DNA of 64,000 bases, taken from Microvirga lupini. Its GTDB lineage: Bacteria > Pseudomonadota > Alphaproteobacteria > Rhizobiales > Beijerinckiaceae. The position numbers were made by a program, and so were the translations under genes. This document shows, piece by piece, positions 30,784 through 39,676 of this stretch (position 1 is its first letter; each line of letters begins with the position of its first letter). The notes under the pieces are model-generated. The model was not told the DNA's origin and searched no databases. It was given only the letters and a program-made list of their open reading frames with translations. Where the stretch lies: positions 1 to 64,000 of the forward strand of contig NZ_JACHWB010000007.1 of assembly GCF_014191055.1 (NCBI RefSeq), read 5' to 3'.

Positions 30784-30799
30784 TTAAGGGTTCATTAAC
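30784..30799. promoter_or_regulatory. CtrA full-site motif 1
   Basis: TTAAGGGTTCATTAAC matches the CtrA consensus TTAA-N7-TTAAC exactly. It may mediate replication silencing or regulate hemE. Confidence 0.65.
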
Positions 30800-30842
30800 G
30801 GATGGGGCGGGCTCGCCACAATCCTTTCCGAAATCTTAAAGC

Positions 30843-30858
30843 TTAACAGCCCGTTAAC
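30843..30858. promoter_or_regulatory. CtrA full-site motif 2
   Basis: TTAACAGCCCGTTAAC matches TTAA-N7-TTAAC exactly and is itself nearly palindromic. Additional TTAA tetrads flank it at 30836 and 30864. Confidence 0.65.
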
Positions 30859-31010
30859 GAAGCTTAACCAAACCTGAATCAAATTCTTGGCGCTGATTCG
30901 TGCCGGATTCTCCCAGAAGGCCGATTCCAGACTCGCACAACCGGGAGCCCTGTTGATGGTTTGCAGGGAATCCCACAGGGCCTTTTGCTGGACCTCTCAG
31001 CTCAAGCGTT

Positions 31011-31019
31011 TTATCCACA
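31011..31019 (+). promoter_or_regulatory. DnaA box
   Basis: TTATCCACA, a perfect match to the DnaA consensus, 34 bases before the ppsR-like start. Confidence 0.7.
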
Positions 31020-31052
31020 CTCATCGACTCCTCTTCATGGAGAATTCGGGCC

Positions 31053-31883
31053 GTGGGACGCAGCTATTTTCATCTCCATCTCGTCTCCGACTCCACGGGC
31101 GAAACCCTGATCACCGTCGCCCGCGCGGTAGTGGCGCAATATGAAGGAGTGGCGGCCATCGAGCATGTCTATCCACTCGTGCGCTCCAACACCCAGTTGG
31201 AGCGGGTGATCCACGAGATCGAGACGGCGCCGGGCATCGTGCTCTACACTCTGGTCGAGCAGGAGCTCTCCAGCCGGCTGGAGGAAGTCTGCCGCGCCAC
31301 CGGCTCGCCTTATCTCTCCGTGCTCGAGCCGGTGCATGCCCTGCTCTCCTCCTATCTCGGCACCCATTCGACCGCGCGGCCCGGTGCGCAGCACATGCTG
31401 AACGCCGAGTATTTCAAGCGCATCGACGCCATGAACTTCACACTCCTGCACGATGACGGGCATCTGCCGCACGATCTCGACGAGGCGGACGTGATCCTGG
31501 TCGGCGTGAGCCGCACCTCGAAGACCCCAACCTCGGTCTACCTCGCCAACCGGGGATTGAAGACCGCCAACATCCCCCTCGTGCCCGGCGTGCCGCCGCC
31601 GGCAGTGCTGGAGACGGCGAAGACCGCGCTGATCGTCGGCCTCGTGGCGACCCCTGAGCGCATCGTGCAGATCCGGCAGAACCGGCTCTTGAGCCTGAAC
31701 GCCGATGACGACACCTCTTACGTGGACCGCGAGGCGGTGGCCGAGGAACTGGCGGCGTCCCGGCGGCTCTTTGCCCGCAACGGCTGGCCGGTGATCGACG
31801 TGACCCGCCGCTCCATCGAGGAGACGGCGGCCGCGATCATCGATCACTACCGCGACCGTCGCCAGCGCCTGAACGCGAGTTGA
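31053..31883 (+). CDS. Pyruvate,phosphate dikinase / PEP synthase regulatory protein (DUF299)
   Basis: Bifunctional ADP-dependent kinase and Pi-dependent pyrophosphorylase that turns PPDK or PEP synthase off and on. The 276 residues begin with [15 protein letters not shown] and carry the P-loop-like GVSRTSKT at 151-158, then [16 protein letters not shown] and the C-terminal [12 protein letters not shown]. It starts at GTG 31053 with GGAG at 31039-31042. The target enzyme gene is not in the window, so dikinase versus synthase cannot be chosen. First gene right of the candidate origin; maf follows after three bases. Confidence 0.92.
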   Translation: MGRSYFHLHLVSDSTGETLITVARAVVAQYEGVAAIEHVYPLVRSNTQLERVIHEIETAPGIVLYTLVEQELSSRLEEVCRATGSPYLSVLEPVHALLSSYLGTHSTARPGAQHMLNAEYFKRIDAMNFTLLHDDGHLPHDLDEADVILVGVSRTSKTPTSVYLANRGLKTANIPLVPGVPPPAVLETAKTALIVGLVATPERIVQIRQNRLLSLNADDDTSYVDREAVAEELAASRRLFARNGWPVIDVTRRSIEETAAAIIDHYRDRRQRLNAS

Positions 31884-31886
31884 GCC

Positions 31887-32504
31887 ATGCCAGCCCTCTG
31901 GACCCCTTCGGAAAAACTGCTGCTCGCCTCCACCAGCGCCACCCGCCTCGGCCTGCTCGTGAGCGCGGGACTTTTCGTCGAGACGCAGAATGCCGGCATC
32001 GACGAACGCGCCATCGAAGAGGCAGCCGCTCATGAGGCCCTCGACCCGTTGTCGCTCGCGGGGCGGCTTGCGGCGGAAAAGGCCCTGGCGGTCAGCCGCC
32101 GCCATCCGGACAGGGTGGTGCTCGGGGCCGATCAGGTCCTGGACTGCGACGGCGAGGTGTTTCACAAGCCGGCTGACCGGGCGGCCGCCCATGCCCAGCT
32201 CAAGCGCCTCGCCGGTCGGCAGCACAATCTTCATTCCGCAGGAGCCCTTGCCATCGGCGGGCAGGTGGTCGAGCGCTTCTCGGGAACCGCCCGTCTCACC
32301 TTGCGACCCCTGACGGACGAGGCCATCGACCTCTATCTCGACCTCGCGGGCCCCGATGTGCTCAAAAGCGTCGGCGTTTACCAGCTCGAAGGCTTTGGCA
32401 TTCATCTCTTCGAGGCGGTGGAGGGAGACCACTCCACGATCCTGGGGCTGCCTCTCCTGCCGCTTCTCGCTGCCCTGCGCCGCCTCGGCTGCTTGGCGCT
32501 TTAA
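31887..32504 (+). CDS. maf: Maf-family nucleoside triphosphate pyrophosphatase
   Basis: House-cleaning enzyme hydrolysing non-canonical or modified NTPs. The N-terminal LLASTSATRLGLL replaces the usual S-x-x-R loop with Arg kept. GADQVLDCDGEVFHKP holds the catalytic acid, and SVGVYQLEGFGIHLFEAVEGDHSTILGLPLLPLL is the family C-terminal block. At 205 residues it is normal. The motif GADQ, rather than DTVV, points to the MafB/YceF side of the family (m7GTP preference), though this is inference. Part of the ppsR-like-maf-aroE-coaE-dnaQ row. Confidence 0.9.
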   Translation: MPALWTPSEKLLLASTSATRLGLLVSAGLFVETQNAGIDERAIEEAAAHEALDPLSLAGRLAAEKALAVSRRHPDRVVLGADQVLDCDGEVFHKPADRAAAHAQLKRLAGRQHNLHSAGALAIGGQVVERFSGTARLTLRPLTDEAIDLYLDLAGPDVLKSVGVYQLEGFGIHLFEAVEGDHSTILGLPLLPLLAALRRLGCLAL

Positions 32505-32512
32505 AGCCTTCG

Positions 32513-32612
32513 ACCCAAAAGTGGATTCCACTTTTGGGATTGAATCCGATGCTTTCTTCTTGAATGAGAGCATCGTGTGTCCGGAAAACCGGATCCACTT
32601 TTCGCTGACGCG
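32513..32612. repeat. Intergenic repeat, family C, copy 1
   Basis: Contains ACCCAAAAGTGGATTCCAC pairing with the CTTTTGGG stretch, CCGATGCT, GAGCATCG and GGAAAACCGGATCCACTTTT. Copy 2, reversed, is at 53755-53873. It fills the maf-aroE gap. Confidence 0.8.
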
Positions 32613-32650
32613 GCCCTCCGGGTCCGCACGATGCTCAAGGACTAGAATTC

Positions 32651-33499
32651 ATGACGAAGGCCTTCGTCGTCGGCCATCCGATCAAGCATTCCCGCTCGCC
32701 GCTGATCCATGGTCACTGGCTGAAAGCCTATGGGCTCGACGGCTCCTATGAGCGCATCGATGTGGCGCCTGTGGATTTCGGGGAATTCTTAAGCGGCTTT
32801 CACGCGCAAGGCTATGCCGGCGGCAACGTCACCCTGCCCCACAAGGAGATGGCCTTCCTCGGCGTCGCGCGCAGGACCCAGCGGGCGCAGCGCGTGGGCG
32901 CGGTCAACACCCTGTGGGTCGAGGACGGGGTGCTCTGGGGCGACAACACGGACGCCCTCGGATTCATCGGCAATCTCGATGCGACGTTGGGGATAGGCTG
33001 GGAACAGGATGTGGAAACCGCCCTCGTGCTCGGCGCCGGCGGGGCCGCGCGCGCCGTGGTGGCGGGCCTCCAGGACCGGCCCCTCAAGCGCATCTTCGTG
33101 GCGAACCGCACGGGACTGAAGGCGGAGGATCTCGCCCGGGATCTCAGGCCGGGTAGTTCGGTTCCCATCGAGACCGCCGCCTGGGAGGCGCTCGGGCGGG
33201 TGGTTCCCCATGCGCAACTCATCGTCAACACCACGTCGCTGGGCATGGCGGGTCAGCCGCCACTCGCCATCGACCTCTCCCGCGCGCCCCGCAATGCCGT
33301 GGTGGCGGACATCGTCTACGTTCCGCTGGAGACACCTCTCCTGGCGGCCGCGGCGGCCCAGAATTTACGAACCGTCGACGGTCTCGGCATGCTGCTGCAC
33401 CAGGCGGTGCCGGGCTTCCGGCGCTGGTTCGGCGTTACCCCGGAGGTCACGCCGGATCTGCGGGCGCTGATCCTGGCCGATCTCGAGGCCTCGACATGA
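32651..33499 (+). CDS. aroE: Shikimate dehydrogenase
   Basis: NADPH-dependent reduction of 3-dehydroshikimate in aromatic amino-acid synthesis. The substrate domain has [12 protein letters not shown] and [10 protein letters not shown] with catalytic K65; D101 in DNTDALGF completes the pair. The coenzyme domain shows [15 protein letters not shown] and FVANRT. At 282 residues it is typical. Its stop overlaps the coaE start by four bases (ATGA). Confidence 0.95.
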   Translation: MTKAFVVGHPIKHSRSPLIHGHWLKAYGLDGSYERIDVAPVDFGEFLSGFHAQGYAGGNVTLPHKEMAFLGVARRTQRAQRVGAVNTLWVEDGVLWGDNTDALGFIGNLDATLGIGWEQDVETALVLGAGGAARAVVAGLQDRPLKRIFVANRTGLKAEDLARDLRPGSSVPIETAAWEALGRVVPHAQLIVNTTSLGMAGQPPLAIDLSRAPRNAVVADIVYVPLETPLLAAAAAQNLRTVDGLGMLLHQAVPGFRRWFGVTPEVTPDLRALILADLEAST

Positions 33500-34101
33500 C
33501 CTTCGTGCTCGGACTCACCGGCTCCATCGGCATGGGCAAGTCGGCCACCGCCGATCTCTTCCGCAAGCTCGGGGTTCCGGTTCACGATGCCGACGCCACC
33601 GTGCACCGGCTCTATCGCGGCCGCGCCGCGCCGTTGATCGAACGCGCCTTTCCCGGCACCGCGAGAGACGGCGCCGTTGACCGGGTCAAACTCGGGGCCG
33701 CCGTTCTCGACAGCCCGGAGCGCCTGAAGCAGCTCGAGTCCATCGTGCATCCCCTGGTGCGGGAGGAAGAGGAGACTTTTCTTCAACAGATCTCCGCACT
33801 CGCGCCCATCGCCGTGCTGGACATTCCCCTGCTGTTCGAGACGGGAGGCGAGGCGCGCTGCGATGCCGTTCTCGTGGTCACGGCGCCCGCCGAGGTCCAG
33901 CGCCAGCGCGTGCTTGCCCGGCCCGGCATGACGGCGGAGAAATTTTCTGCCATCCTGGCCAAGCAGATGCCGGACGCCGACAAGCGCGCCCGGGCGCATT
34001 TCCTGGTCGACACCAGCCGCGGCTTTGCTTCCGCCGAGGCTCAGGTGCGCTCCATCCTCGTTTGCCTCGCCGCCCGTCCCGGCCGGCGTCACCGTTTTTG
34101 A
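33496..34101 (+). CDS. coaE: Dephospho-CoA kinase
   Basis: Last step of coenzyme A synthesis, phosphorylating the ribose 3'-OH. P-loop [15 protein letters not shown] is at the N-terminus; [26 protein letters not shown] and the lid region [12 protein letters not shown] follow. The 201-residue length is normal. It overlaps aroE by four bases and precedes dnaQ by 15 bases, so the three genes are probably one transcript. The window also carries coaA at 44.7 kb, the first step of the same pathway. Confidence 0.94.
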   Translation: MTFVLGLTGSIGMGKSATADLFRKLGVPVHDADATVHRLYRGRAAPLIERAFPGTARDGAVDRVKLGAAVLDSPERLKQLESIVHPLVREEEETFLQQISALAPIAVLDIPLLFETGGEARCDAVLVVTAPAEVQRQRVLARPGMTAEKFSAILAKQMPDADKRARAHFLVDTSRGFASAEAQVRSILVCLAARPGRRHRF

Positions 34102-34116
34102 TGAAGAGTTTTTGCG

Positions 34117-34836
34117 ATGTCGCGTGAAATCGTTCTCGATACCGAAACCACCGGCACCGACCCGGCCAAGGGCGACCGTGTCATCGAAATCGGCTGCGTC
34201 GAGATGCTCAACCACATCCCCACGGGTAAGAGCTATCACGTCTACATCAACCCGGAATGCCCGGTCTCGCCCGGCGCCTTCGCGGTGCATGGGCTCTCGG
34301 ACGAGTTCCTGGCCGACAAGCCGGTCTTTGCGGCGATTGCGGACGAGTTCGCGGAGTTCGTCGGCGATGCCCGGCTCGTCATCCATAACGCGGCCTTCGA
34401 CATCGGCTTCCTGAATGCGGAATTCGCCCGCACCGGGCACCGGCAGTTCAACTTGGCCGACGCGGTCGATACGCTCAGTATGGCGCGGCGCAAGCATCCA
34501 GGCGCGGCCAACAACCTCGATGCGCTCTGCGCCCGCTACGGCATCGACAATTCCCGGCGCACCAAGCACGGGGCGCTCCTCGACGCCGAGATCCTGGCCG
34601 AGGTCTATATCGAGCTCATCGGCGGCCGGCAGGTGGGCTTCGACCTCACGCTCCAGCCCTCGGCCCGCCGCAGTGCCGCAGCGGCGGAACAGGCCGCCCG
34701 CAATGCCCGGCCGCGCACCCTGATCTCCCGCCTGACGGAGGCCGAGCGCGCGGCGCATGAGGCCTTCATCCAGTCTCTCGGATCGAGCGCGATCTGGCGC
34801 GAGTACCTCGGTGAGACGAAGCCTGAGGCGTCGTAA
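34117..34836 (+). CDS. dnaQ: DNA polymerase III subunit epsilon (proofreading exonuclease)
   Basis: DEDDh 3'-5' exonuclease of the replicative polymerase. ExoI DTETTG with D8 and E10, ExoII NAAFDIGFLNAEF, and ExoIII HGALLDAEILAEVYIEL are all present. After residue 180 there is a flexible Arg/Ala-rich tail and a C-terminal polymerase-binding segment (LIGG ... LTEAERAAHEAFIQSLGSSAIWREYL). At 239 residues it matches DnaQ. Last gene of the row leading away from the candidate origin; convergent with the autotransporter. Confidence 0.95.
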   Translation: MSREIVLDTETTGTDPAKGDRVIEIGCVEMLNHIPTGKSYHVYINPECPVSPGAFAVHGLSDEFLADKPVFAAIADEFAEFVGDARLVIHNAAFDIGFLNAEFARTGHRQFNLADAVDTLSMARRKHPGAANNLDALCARYGIDNSRRTKHGALLDAEILAEVYIELIGGRQVGFDLTLQPSARRSAAAAEQAARNARPRTLISRLTEAERAAHEAFIQSLGSSAIWREYLGETKPEAS

Positions 34837-34860
34837 TCGATCCTGGAGCGCTTTGCCGTC

Positions 34861-37800
34861 TCAATGCGTGGCGAAGCGCCAGACGAGATTGCCTTTGAGG
34901 GAATGATCCTGCGCCCGCGCACCGATCTGGCCCGCATAGGCGACACCGAGGCTCAGGGAATCGGAAGCCTTCCAGTCGAGCCCGGCTTCGATAGCCAGCG
35001 CATCCCGGTCCACCGGAACGCCTGACACCGCAAAGCCCGCGGCGCTGCCCGCAAAGGCAAGGAGCGCCTCGGGCTCCACATCGCCGAAGGCATGGCGCCA
35101 GCCCAGCATGCCGCGGATTGCCAGCGGAACGTCGGCGCTCAGACGCGCCTGAGCGCGAAGGCCCAGGGTGGTGGTGGCGAGATCCTGGTCCTGCCCGAAG
35201 CCGGTGAGTGCGGCGGTCCCGCCCTCTTCCTGGAAGGCACCCGTGTGCAGGCGCAGGATCGAGCCGCCGATGAAGGGTTCGAACTGCACACCGGCGAGAT
35301 CGAAACGGTAGCCAAGTTCGGCGAAACCTTGAGCCGACCATCCATCGTAGGAGGTCTCGGTCGCGTCGGCGAAGCCGGGGAACAGCACTCGACGCCGGAT
35401 ATCGACATCATGCCAAGCGTAAGCCGCACCGAGCCTTAAGGAGAAGGCGCCCCAGGAGCCTGATCCGTAAAGCGCGCCGAAGACGCTCTCGTTGGTGCCC
35501 GAGGACAGGCGTCCGTTGATGTCGAAGCTCGTGCGGGTGAAGCCGCCAGCGAGGCCTAGGCGCCACACCGGGTCCAGCGCGCCATCGGCACCGAGGATGA
35601 AGCCGCCGGTGGAGGTCTCGAGGGAGGCGGCGTTGCCGTTCGAAGCCACCTTGGCCCAGGATCCGAAACCTTCGCCCCAGAGCGCGAAGCGGTGCGGATC
35701 GAGGCCCATGCTTGGCACGGCGATGTCTTGCGGAGCGGCCCCCGGCCGGTCGGCGGCATAGGCGGCGGCGTAGGAGCCCTGCGCCAAACTCGGCAAGCCC
35801 GCACCCATCGGCTCGCGCAGGCGGGTGAGGATCGCCTCCCGCACCAGGCGGCTATCCTCATAGGCCACGCTCATGGCGGAGGCATGCGCCTCACCGGACA
35901 GAGCATCGAAGGCTTGGCGCGCGGCACCGTCGCTCGATCCCAGCACCGCCTGAAACAGGTGGTTGCCGGATCCCAGCGCCTCGACTGCATCGGCGGTGCG
36001 GTACTGGTTGACGGTCTCGGCGACCGAATGGAAGCGGATCGGTCTGGGCTCGTCCGGATCCGCGGGATTGTCCGGCTCATCCGGATCCATCTTGCGGACA
36101 AGAGTGAGGGTCACCTTGTCGTCGTCATAGGCGAGGGTGGGTGTGACGAAGGCGAAATTGCCGCCGCTCGTGCCGGCGAATGTTCCCTTCACGCCGTTTC
36201 GCGCGGTCAGGATGAGGTAGGGAGAGTTCTCCGCATAACCGGTGCCCTGATCCGGAAGAATCCGTACCGTGCCGCCGGAGAGCGTCGCCGCGCCGCTGGC
36301 GGCGATCCGGTCGGCTCGTCCGGCCTTGTCGATCTCGAGCGCGTAAGTCGAGCCGGGCGCGAAGGAGACGTTGCCGTTCACGGTCAGGGTGCCGATGGAA
36401 TTGCCCGGCGCCACCGTGCCGCGCGACAGAACCGACAGGCTGCCGACGGTGCCGGTGCCGCCCAGGGTGCCGCTGCCATGGGTGTCATGGCTCACCGAGA
36501 CCGGAGACGAAGCCAGGGATCCGTTCACCACCAGAAGACCGTTCAGAACCTGCGTCGGTCCCGTCAGCGTGTTCCTGCCGTTCAGGGTGAGCGTGACGGG
36601 CGTGATCTTCTTCAGGGTGGTGTTGCCGCTGATATTGCCGTCGAAGGCGCCCTCGCTGATCGAGAAGGTCGCGCCGTTGCCGGTCAGCGTGCCCCGCCCG
36701 CGCAGGTCGAAGAAGGTGGAATCGTAAGATGCCAGATCGACGGTGGCGTTCTCGCGGATGGTCAGCGCCTGTGCGCCGCCGCTGAGAAGCGTGCTGAGCG
36801 CCCGGGACCCCGCTTTCAGCGTGCCGCCGGCCACGTCGATCCAATAGATTCCATAGCCGCCGCTCACCGTGCCGCCAATGCTCACCGTTCCGGTGTCCGA
36901 TGCGGTGCCGAATTGCAGGACCGCGCCGTTGCCGACGAAATTGAAATTGATGTTGAGCGTCTGGCCCGCCGCGGCCGAGATCGTTCGGACGGGATCGCCC
37001 GCTCTGACGACGATGGGGTTCGCGAGCGTCGCCGTGCCGGCGATGTCGGAGCGCAGGTGACCGCCCTTGAGCGTAACGTTGCCGCTGCCGAGCGCGCTGG
37101 GGTTCTGGATCTCGAGGGTGCCGGCCTCGATGGACGTGCCGCCGGTATAGGTGTTGGCGCCTGACAGCGTGAGCGTGCCGGCGCCAACCTTGATCAGGGA
37201 GCCGCCGGTGCCGCCGCGGTTGCCGCCATCCTGAATCGTCCCACTGACGGTCGTGGACAGGCCATTGCCGCCGACCGTCAACGCTTTCGAGCTAATGTAA
37301 TAGGTGCCTGACCCCTCGATCGAGCCGACGCTCATGCCGGAACTGGTGAGCCACGAGATGTCGACCAGTCCAGACTGGGTGATGAGTCGCGCTTGGCCTC
37401 CGCTCGCCTCTTCTCCGAAGAAGATCGATCCATTATCCGTCGTGGTGATAGTGGCGGCGGCGGCCGTGCTGGTATTCCTGAATCGAATATGTCCGCTGTT
37501 GGCGATGATGGCGCTGTCAGCCATGCTGGCATTGTAGAAGAACATCTGTCCGCTGTTGGCGATCATCAGACGATTTGCCGAATGATTGACGATGCCGGCG
37601 CCAGTGATCTCGAAATACCCACCTGGACCGTTCGTGAGCGTATAGGCTGGAGCTGCCGCATCGAACCGCAGCGTTCCAATATTCACGTCAGTGACGTTCA
37701 GAGACGTGACGTCGGATTCACCGAAGATCGCGGTGCCGAGCGGCGCGATGCCGGAACTCCAGTTCGCTCCCAGGCGCCAGTCATTCGAGATAGGCGTCGC

Positions 37801-37944
37801 CAGCCAAGTGGCATCCTGAGCTTGGACCTCTCCTGAGCAGATGATGAGCCCCAGCGGCAGGGCTGCCAACGCCGTTCCGGCCAGCAGCAGATGCTTGTGC
37901 AAGCGGATCGGTCTTTCGCCTCGATCGTTGCGAGCGAACAACAT
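34861..37944 (-). CDS. Type V autotransporter with PATR passenger
   Basis: Surface protein of 1027 residues. An extended signal peptide (LLLAGTALAALPLGLIICSGEVQAQ) is followed by a beta-helix-like passenger with transport-associated repeats (GAGTLTLSGANTYTGGTSIE; LTLNGRNTLTGPTQVLNG). A linker DPDEPDNPADPDEPRP leads to a C-terminal beta-barrel (about residue 745 onward; FALWGEGFGSW, GLDWKASDSLSLGVAYAGQIG). The barrel ends RFATH, where most end in an aromatic. I choose ATG 37944 because GGGGGAG lies just upstream; the frame continues to 37992. It sits between dnaQ and secB, normally neighbours. A role in adhesion is likely but unproven. Confidence 0.9.
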   Translation of the reverse strand: MLFARNDRGERPIRLHKHLLLAGTALAALPLGLIICSGEVQAQDATWLATPISNDWRLGANWSSGIAPLGTAIFGESDVTSLNVTDVNIGTLRFDAAAPAYTLTNGPGGYFEITGAGIVNHSANRLMIANSGQMFFYNASMADSAIIANSGHIRFRNTSTAAAATITTTDNGSIFFGEEASGGQARLITQSGLVDISWLTSSGMSVGSIEGSGTYYISSKALTVGGNGLSTTVSGTIQDGGNRGGTGGSLIKVGAGTLTLSGANTYTGGTSIEAGTLEIQNPSALGSGNVTLKGGHLRSDIAGTATLANPIVVRAGDPVRTISAAAGQTLNINFNFVGNGAVLQFGTASDTGTVSIGGTVSGGYGIYWIDVAGGTLKAGSRALSTLLSGGAQALTIRENATVDLASYDSTFFDLRGRGTLTGNGATFSISEGAFDGNISGNTTLKKITPVTLTLNGRNTLTGPTQVLNGLLVVNGSLASSPVSVSHDTHGSGTLGGTGTVGSLSVLSRGTVAPGNSIGTLTVNGNVSFAPGSTYALEIDKAGRADRIAASGAATLSGGTVRILPDQGTGYAENSPYLILTARNGVKGTFAGTSGGNFAFVTPTLAYDDDKVTLTLVRKMDPDEPDNPADPDEPRPIRFHSVAETVNQYRTADAVEALGSGNHLFQAVLGSSDGAARQAFDALSGEAHASAMSVAYEDSRLVREAILTRLREPMGAGLPSLAQGSYAAAYAADRPGAAPQDIAVPSMGLDPHRFALWGEGFGSWAKVASNGNAASLETSTGGFILGADGALDPVWRLGLAGGFTRTSFDINGRLSSGTNESVFGALYGSGSWGAFSLRLGAAYAWHDVDIRRRVLFPGFADATETSYDGWSAQGFAELGYRFDLAGVQFEPFIGGSILRLHTGAFQEEGGTAALTGFGQDQDLATTTLGLRAQARLSADVPLAIRGMLGWRHAFGDVEPEALLAFAGSAAGFAVSGVPVDRDALAIEAGLDWKASDSLSLGVAYAGQIGARAQDHSLKGNLVWRFATH

Positions 37945-38138
37945 GCCAATCTCCCCCAGCCGGACATATTTATGCGGGGCGGCGCGAAGCACCCCGGTGC
38001 ATAGGCTACCTCATACAAGGAATTGCTTCTTAAGGGGCGTGGCCTGAAGGCAAACGGCGAAGCTTTTGCAAGGGTGTATTATTACCGCAACATGTCTGCG
38101 GATCCGATGAAACGCGAATGTCGTCGTCGAGCAGCTTC

Positions 38139-38180
38139 AAAAAAGAAATCGGGCGAGGCAGTCACCTGCCTCGCCCGATC
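38139..38180 (-). terminator. Intrinsic terminator of secB
   Basis: Perfect 13-base stem ATCGGGCGAGGCA / TGCCTCGCCCGAT (38148-38160 and 38167-38179), followed on the minus strand by TTTCTTTTTTG. It starts 28 bases after the secB stop. Confidence 0.9.
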
Positions 38181-38207
38181 TGGGAAATTCGAAAATCGTC
38201 CGAGCGC

Positions 38208-38690
38208 TTACGACAGCGTCTGGCCGACGCCGTTCTCCTGCCCCTGCACCTCGGCGGCGCGCTGGCGGTAGAGGGCCACGAAGTCGATCGGGTCGATGTA
38301 GAGGGGCGGGAAGCCGCCGTTGCGCACCGCATCGGCCACCATCTGGCGGGCGAAGGGGAAGAGAAGGCGCGGGCACTCGATCATCACCACCGGGTGGAGC
38401 TGCTCCTGCGGGATGTTCTGGATGCGGAACACGCCCGAATAGGTGAGCTCGAAGGCGAACAACACGTCCTTGCCACCGATCTTGGCATCGCCCTCGAGGG
38501 TCAGGTCGACCTCGAAATCGGCCTCGGCGAGCTGCTTGGCGTTCACGTTGACCTGCAGGTTGATCTGCGGGCCTTCCGACTGCTGCTGCAGGGAGCGGGG
38601 GGCGTTGGGGTTCTCGAAGGAGAAATCCTTGCAGTATTGCGCAAGGGCGTTCAGCGAAGGCGCTGCGTTGTTTGCCGCATTCTCGGCCAT
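38208..38690 (-). CDS. secB: Protein-export chaperone SecB
   Basis: Tetrameric chaperone that keeps preproteins unfolded and hands them to SecA. Family blocks are [56 protein letters not shown] and [37 protein letters not shown]. The start ATG 38690 gives 160 residues; an Arg-rich open frame upstream is not part of the protein. It is divergent from the Tim44-like gene across 263 bases and carries a strong intrinsic terminator downstream. Confidence 0.96.
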   Translation of the reverse strand: MAENAANNAAPSLNALAQYCKDFSFENPNAPRSLQQQSEGPQINLQVNVNAKQLAEADFEVDLTLEGDAKIGGKDVLFAFELTYSGVFRIQNIPQEQLHPVVMIECPRLLFPFARQMVADAVRNGGFPPLYIDPIDFVALYRQRAAEVQGQENGVGQTLS

Positions 38691-38953
38691 GGTGTGGTGC
38701 TCCCTAGGGGGTGTCTCGTCGAGCCCGGGCGGAACGCCTCGTCGGATGAGGCGTCTGCGGCGGCGGGCCATGGATCTTCGCGCTACCATGCTTCACATGC
38801 GGGAAGCAAGATTTTGAGCCAACTCATTCGCTTGTCGGGGGCAGAGGTGGATGTTACGACCTCAAGACCCCATATGCGAAGGATGACACCTTCACCTCCT
38901 CGACACAACGCCCGGCCGCAACCGGGCGCGGGCAGGCTCACAACGGATCGACG

Positions 38954-39676
38954 ATGCAGGATTCCTTCGACATCACGACCCTCATTTTCATTGTTCTCGC
39001 CGTATTCGTGATCTGGCGTCTCCGCTCGGTGCTGGGACAGAAGACCGGAAACGAACAGCCGCCTTTCGATCCGATGTCACGCCGGGATGCCCCCCTGCGC
39101 CCGGGCAACGCGCCGGCCGAGCCCGATCACAATGTGGTGCGCCTTCCCGGGGCCAATGGCCCGCGTCCCGCCGCCGAGGCTCCCCCGGCCGAGCGCTGGA
39201 AGGGTATTGCCGAGCCCGGCACGCCGACGGCTCAGGCGCTCGATGGCATCGTTCGCATCGAGCCGGGCTTCAATCCTGCCGAATTCCTGGAAGGCGCCAA
39301 ATCCGCCTATGAAATGATCGTCACGGCTTTCGCCCAGGGCGACCGCAACACCCTCAAGGATCTTCTCTCACGCGAGGTCTATGAAGGCTTCGAGCGGGCG
39401 ATCACCGAGCGCGAGCGCCGGGGCGAGACGGTGGAGACCACCTTCGTGTCCATCGATAAGGCCGAGATGGCCGGAGCCGAGCTCCAGGGCAAGAATGCCC
39501 AGGTGGTTGTGCGCTTCCTGTCCAAGCTGATCACCGCCACCCGCGATGCCTCCGGCACCGTCGTGGACGGCGGCCTCGACACCGTGGCCGACGTCACCGA
39601 CGTGTGGACCTTCGCCCGGACGCTCGGCAGCCGCGATCCCAACTGGCTGCTCGTGGCGACCGAAGCGGGGCAATGA
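38954..39676 (+). CDS. Tim44-like domain protein
   Basis: Membrane-anchored protein related to the mitochondrial import subunit Tim44. An N-terminal helix (TTLIFIVLAVFVIWRLRSVLG) is followed by a Pro-rich linker and a Tim44 alpha/beta domain (about 105-240: FLEGAKSAYEMIVTAFAQGD, LLSREVYEGFERAI, TRDASGTVVDGG, DVWTFARTLGSRDPNWLLVATEAG). Bacterial homologues are thought to assist membrane or periplasmic assembly. It is translationally coupled to mltA by ATGA overlap and faces secB, the conserved order. Confidence 0.9.
   Translation: MQDSFDITTLIFIVLAVFVIWRLRSVLGQKTGNEQPPFDPMSRRDAPLRPGNAPAEPDHNVVRLPGANGPRPAAEAPPAERWKGIAEPGTPTAQALDGIVRIEPGFNPAEFLEGAKSAYEMIVTAFAQGDRNTLKDLLSREVYEGFERAITERERRGETVETTFVSIDKAEMAGAELQGKNAQVVVRFLSKLITATRDASGTVVDGGLDTVADVTDVWTFARTLGSRDPNWLLVATEAGQ

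Larger units (their letters stand above)
30673..31052. other. Candidate chromosomal replication origin (oriC)
   Basis: This 380-base gap holds no gene. What it shows directly is a perfect DnaA box TTATCCACA (31011-31019), two perfect TTAA-N7-TTAAC motifs (30784-30799 and 30843-30858), an AT-rich core at about 30821-30890, and eleven GANTC sites. Neighbouring gene sets diverge from it: hemE, hemJ, rho, mnmE and the par cluster run left; ppsR-like, maf, aroE, coaE and dnaQ run right. The Caulobacter origin is known to lie next to hemE with CtrA sites. Only one perfect DnaA box is present, so others must be degenerate. Confidence 0.75.

Noticed and set aside
30673..31052. Simple divergent promoter region only
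   Set aside because: It probably also contains promoters, but the combination of DnaA box, CtrA pair and GANTC density goes beyond that.
31035..32573. Long minus-strand frame opposite the ppsR-like gene and maf
   Set aside because: Antisense shadow; it also crosses a family C repeat and the origin candidate.
35692..37164. Long plus-strand frame opposite the autotransporter
   Set aside because: Shadow of passenger repeats; no protein-like conservation.
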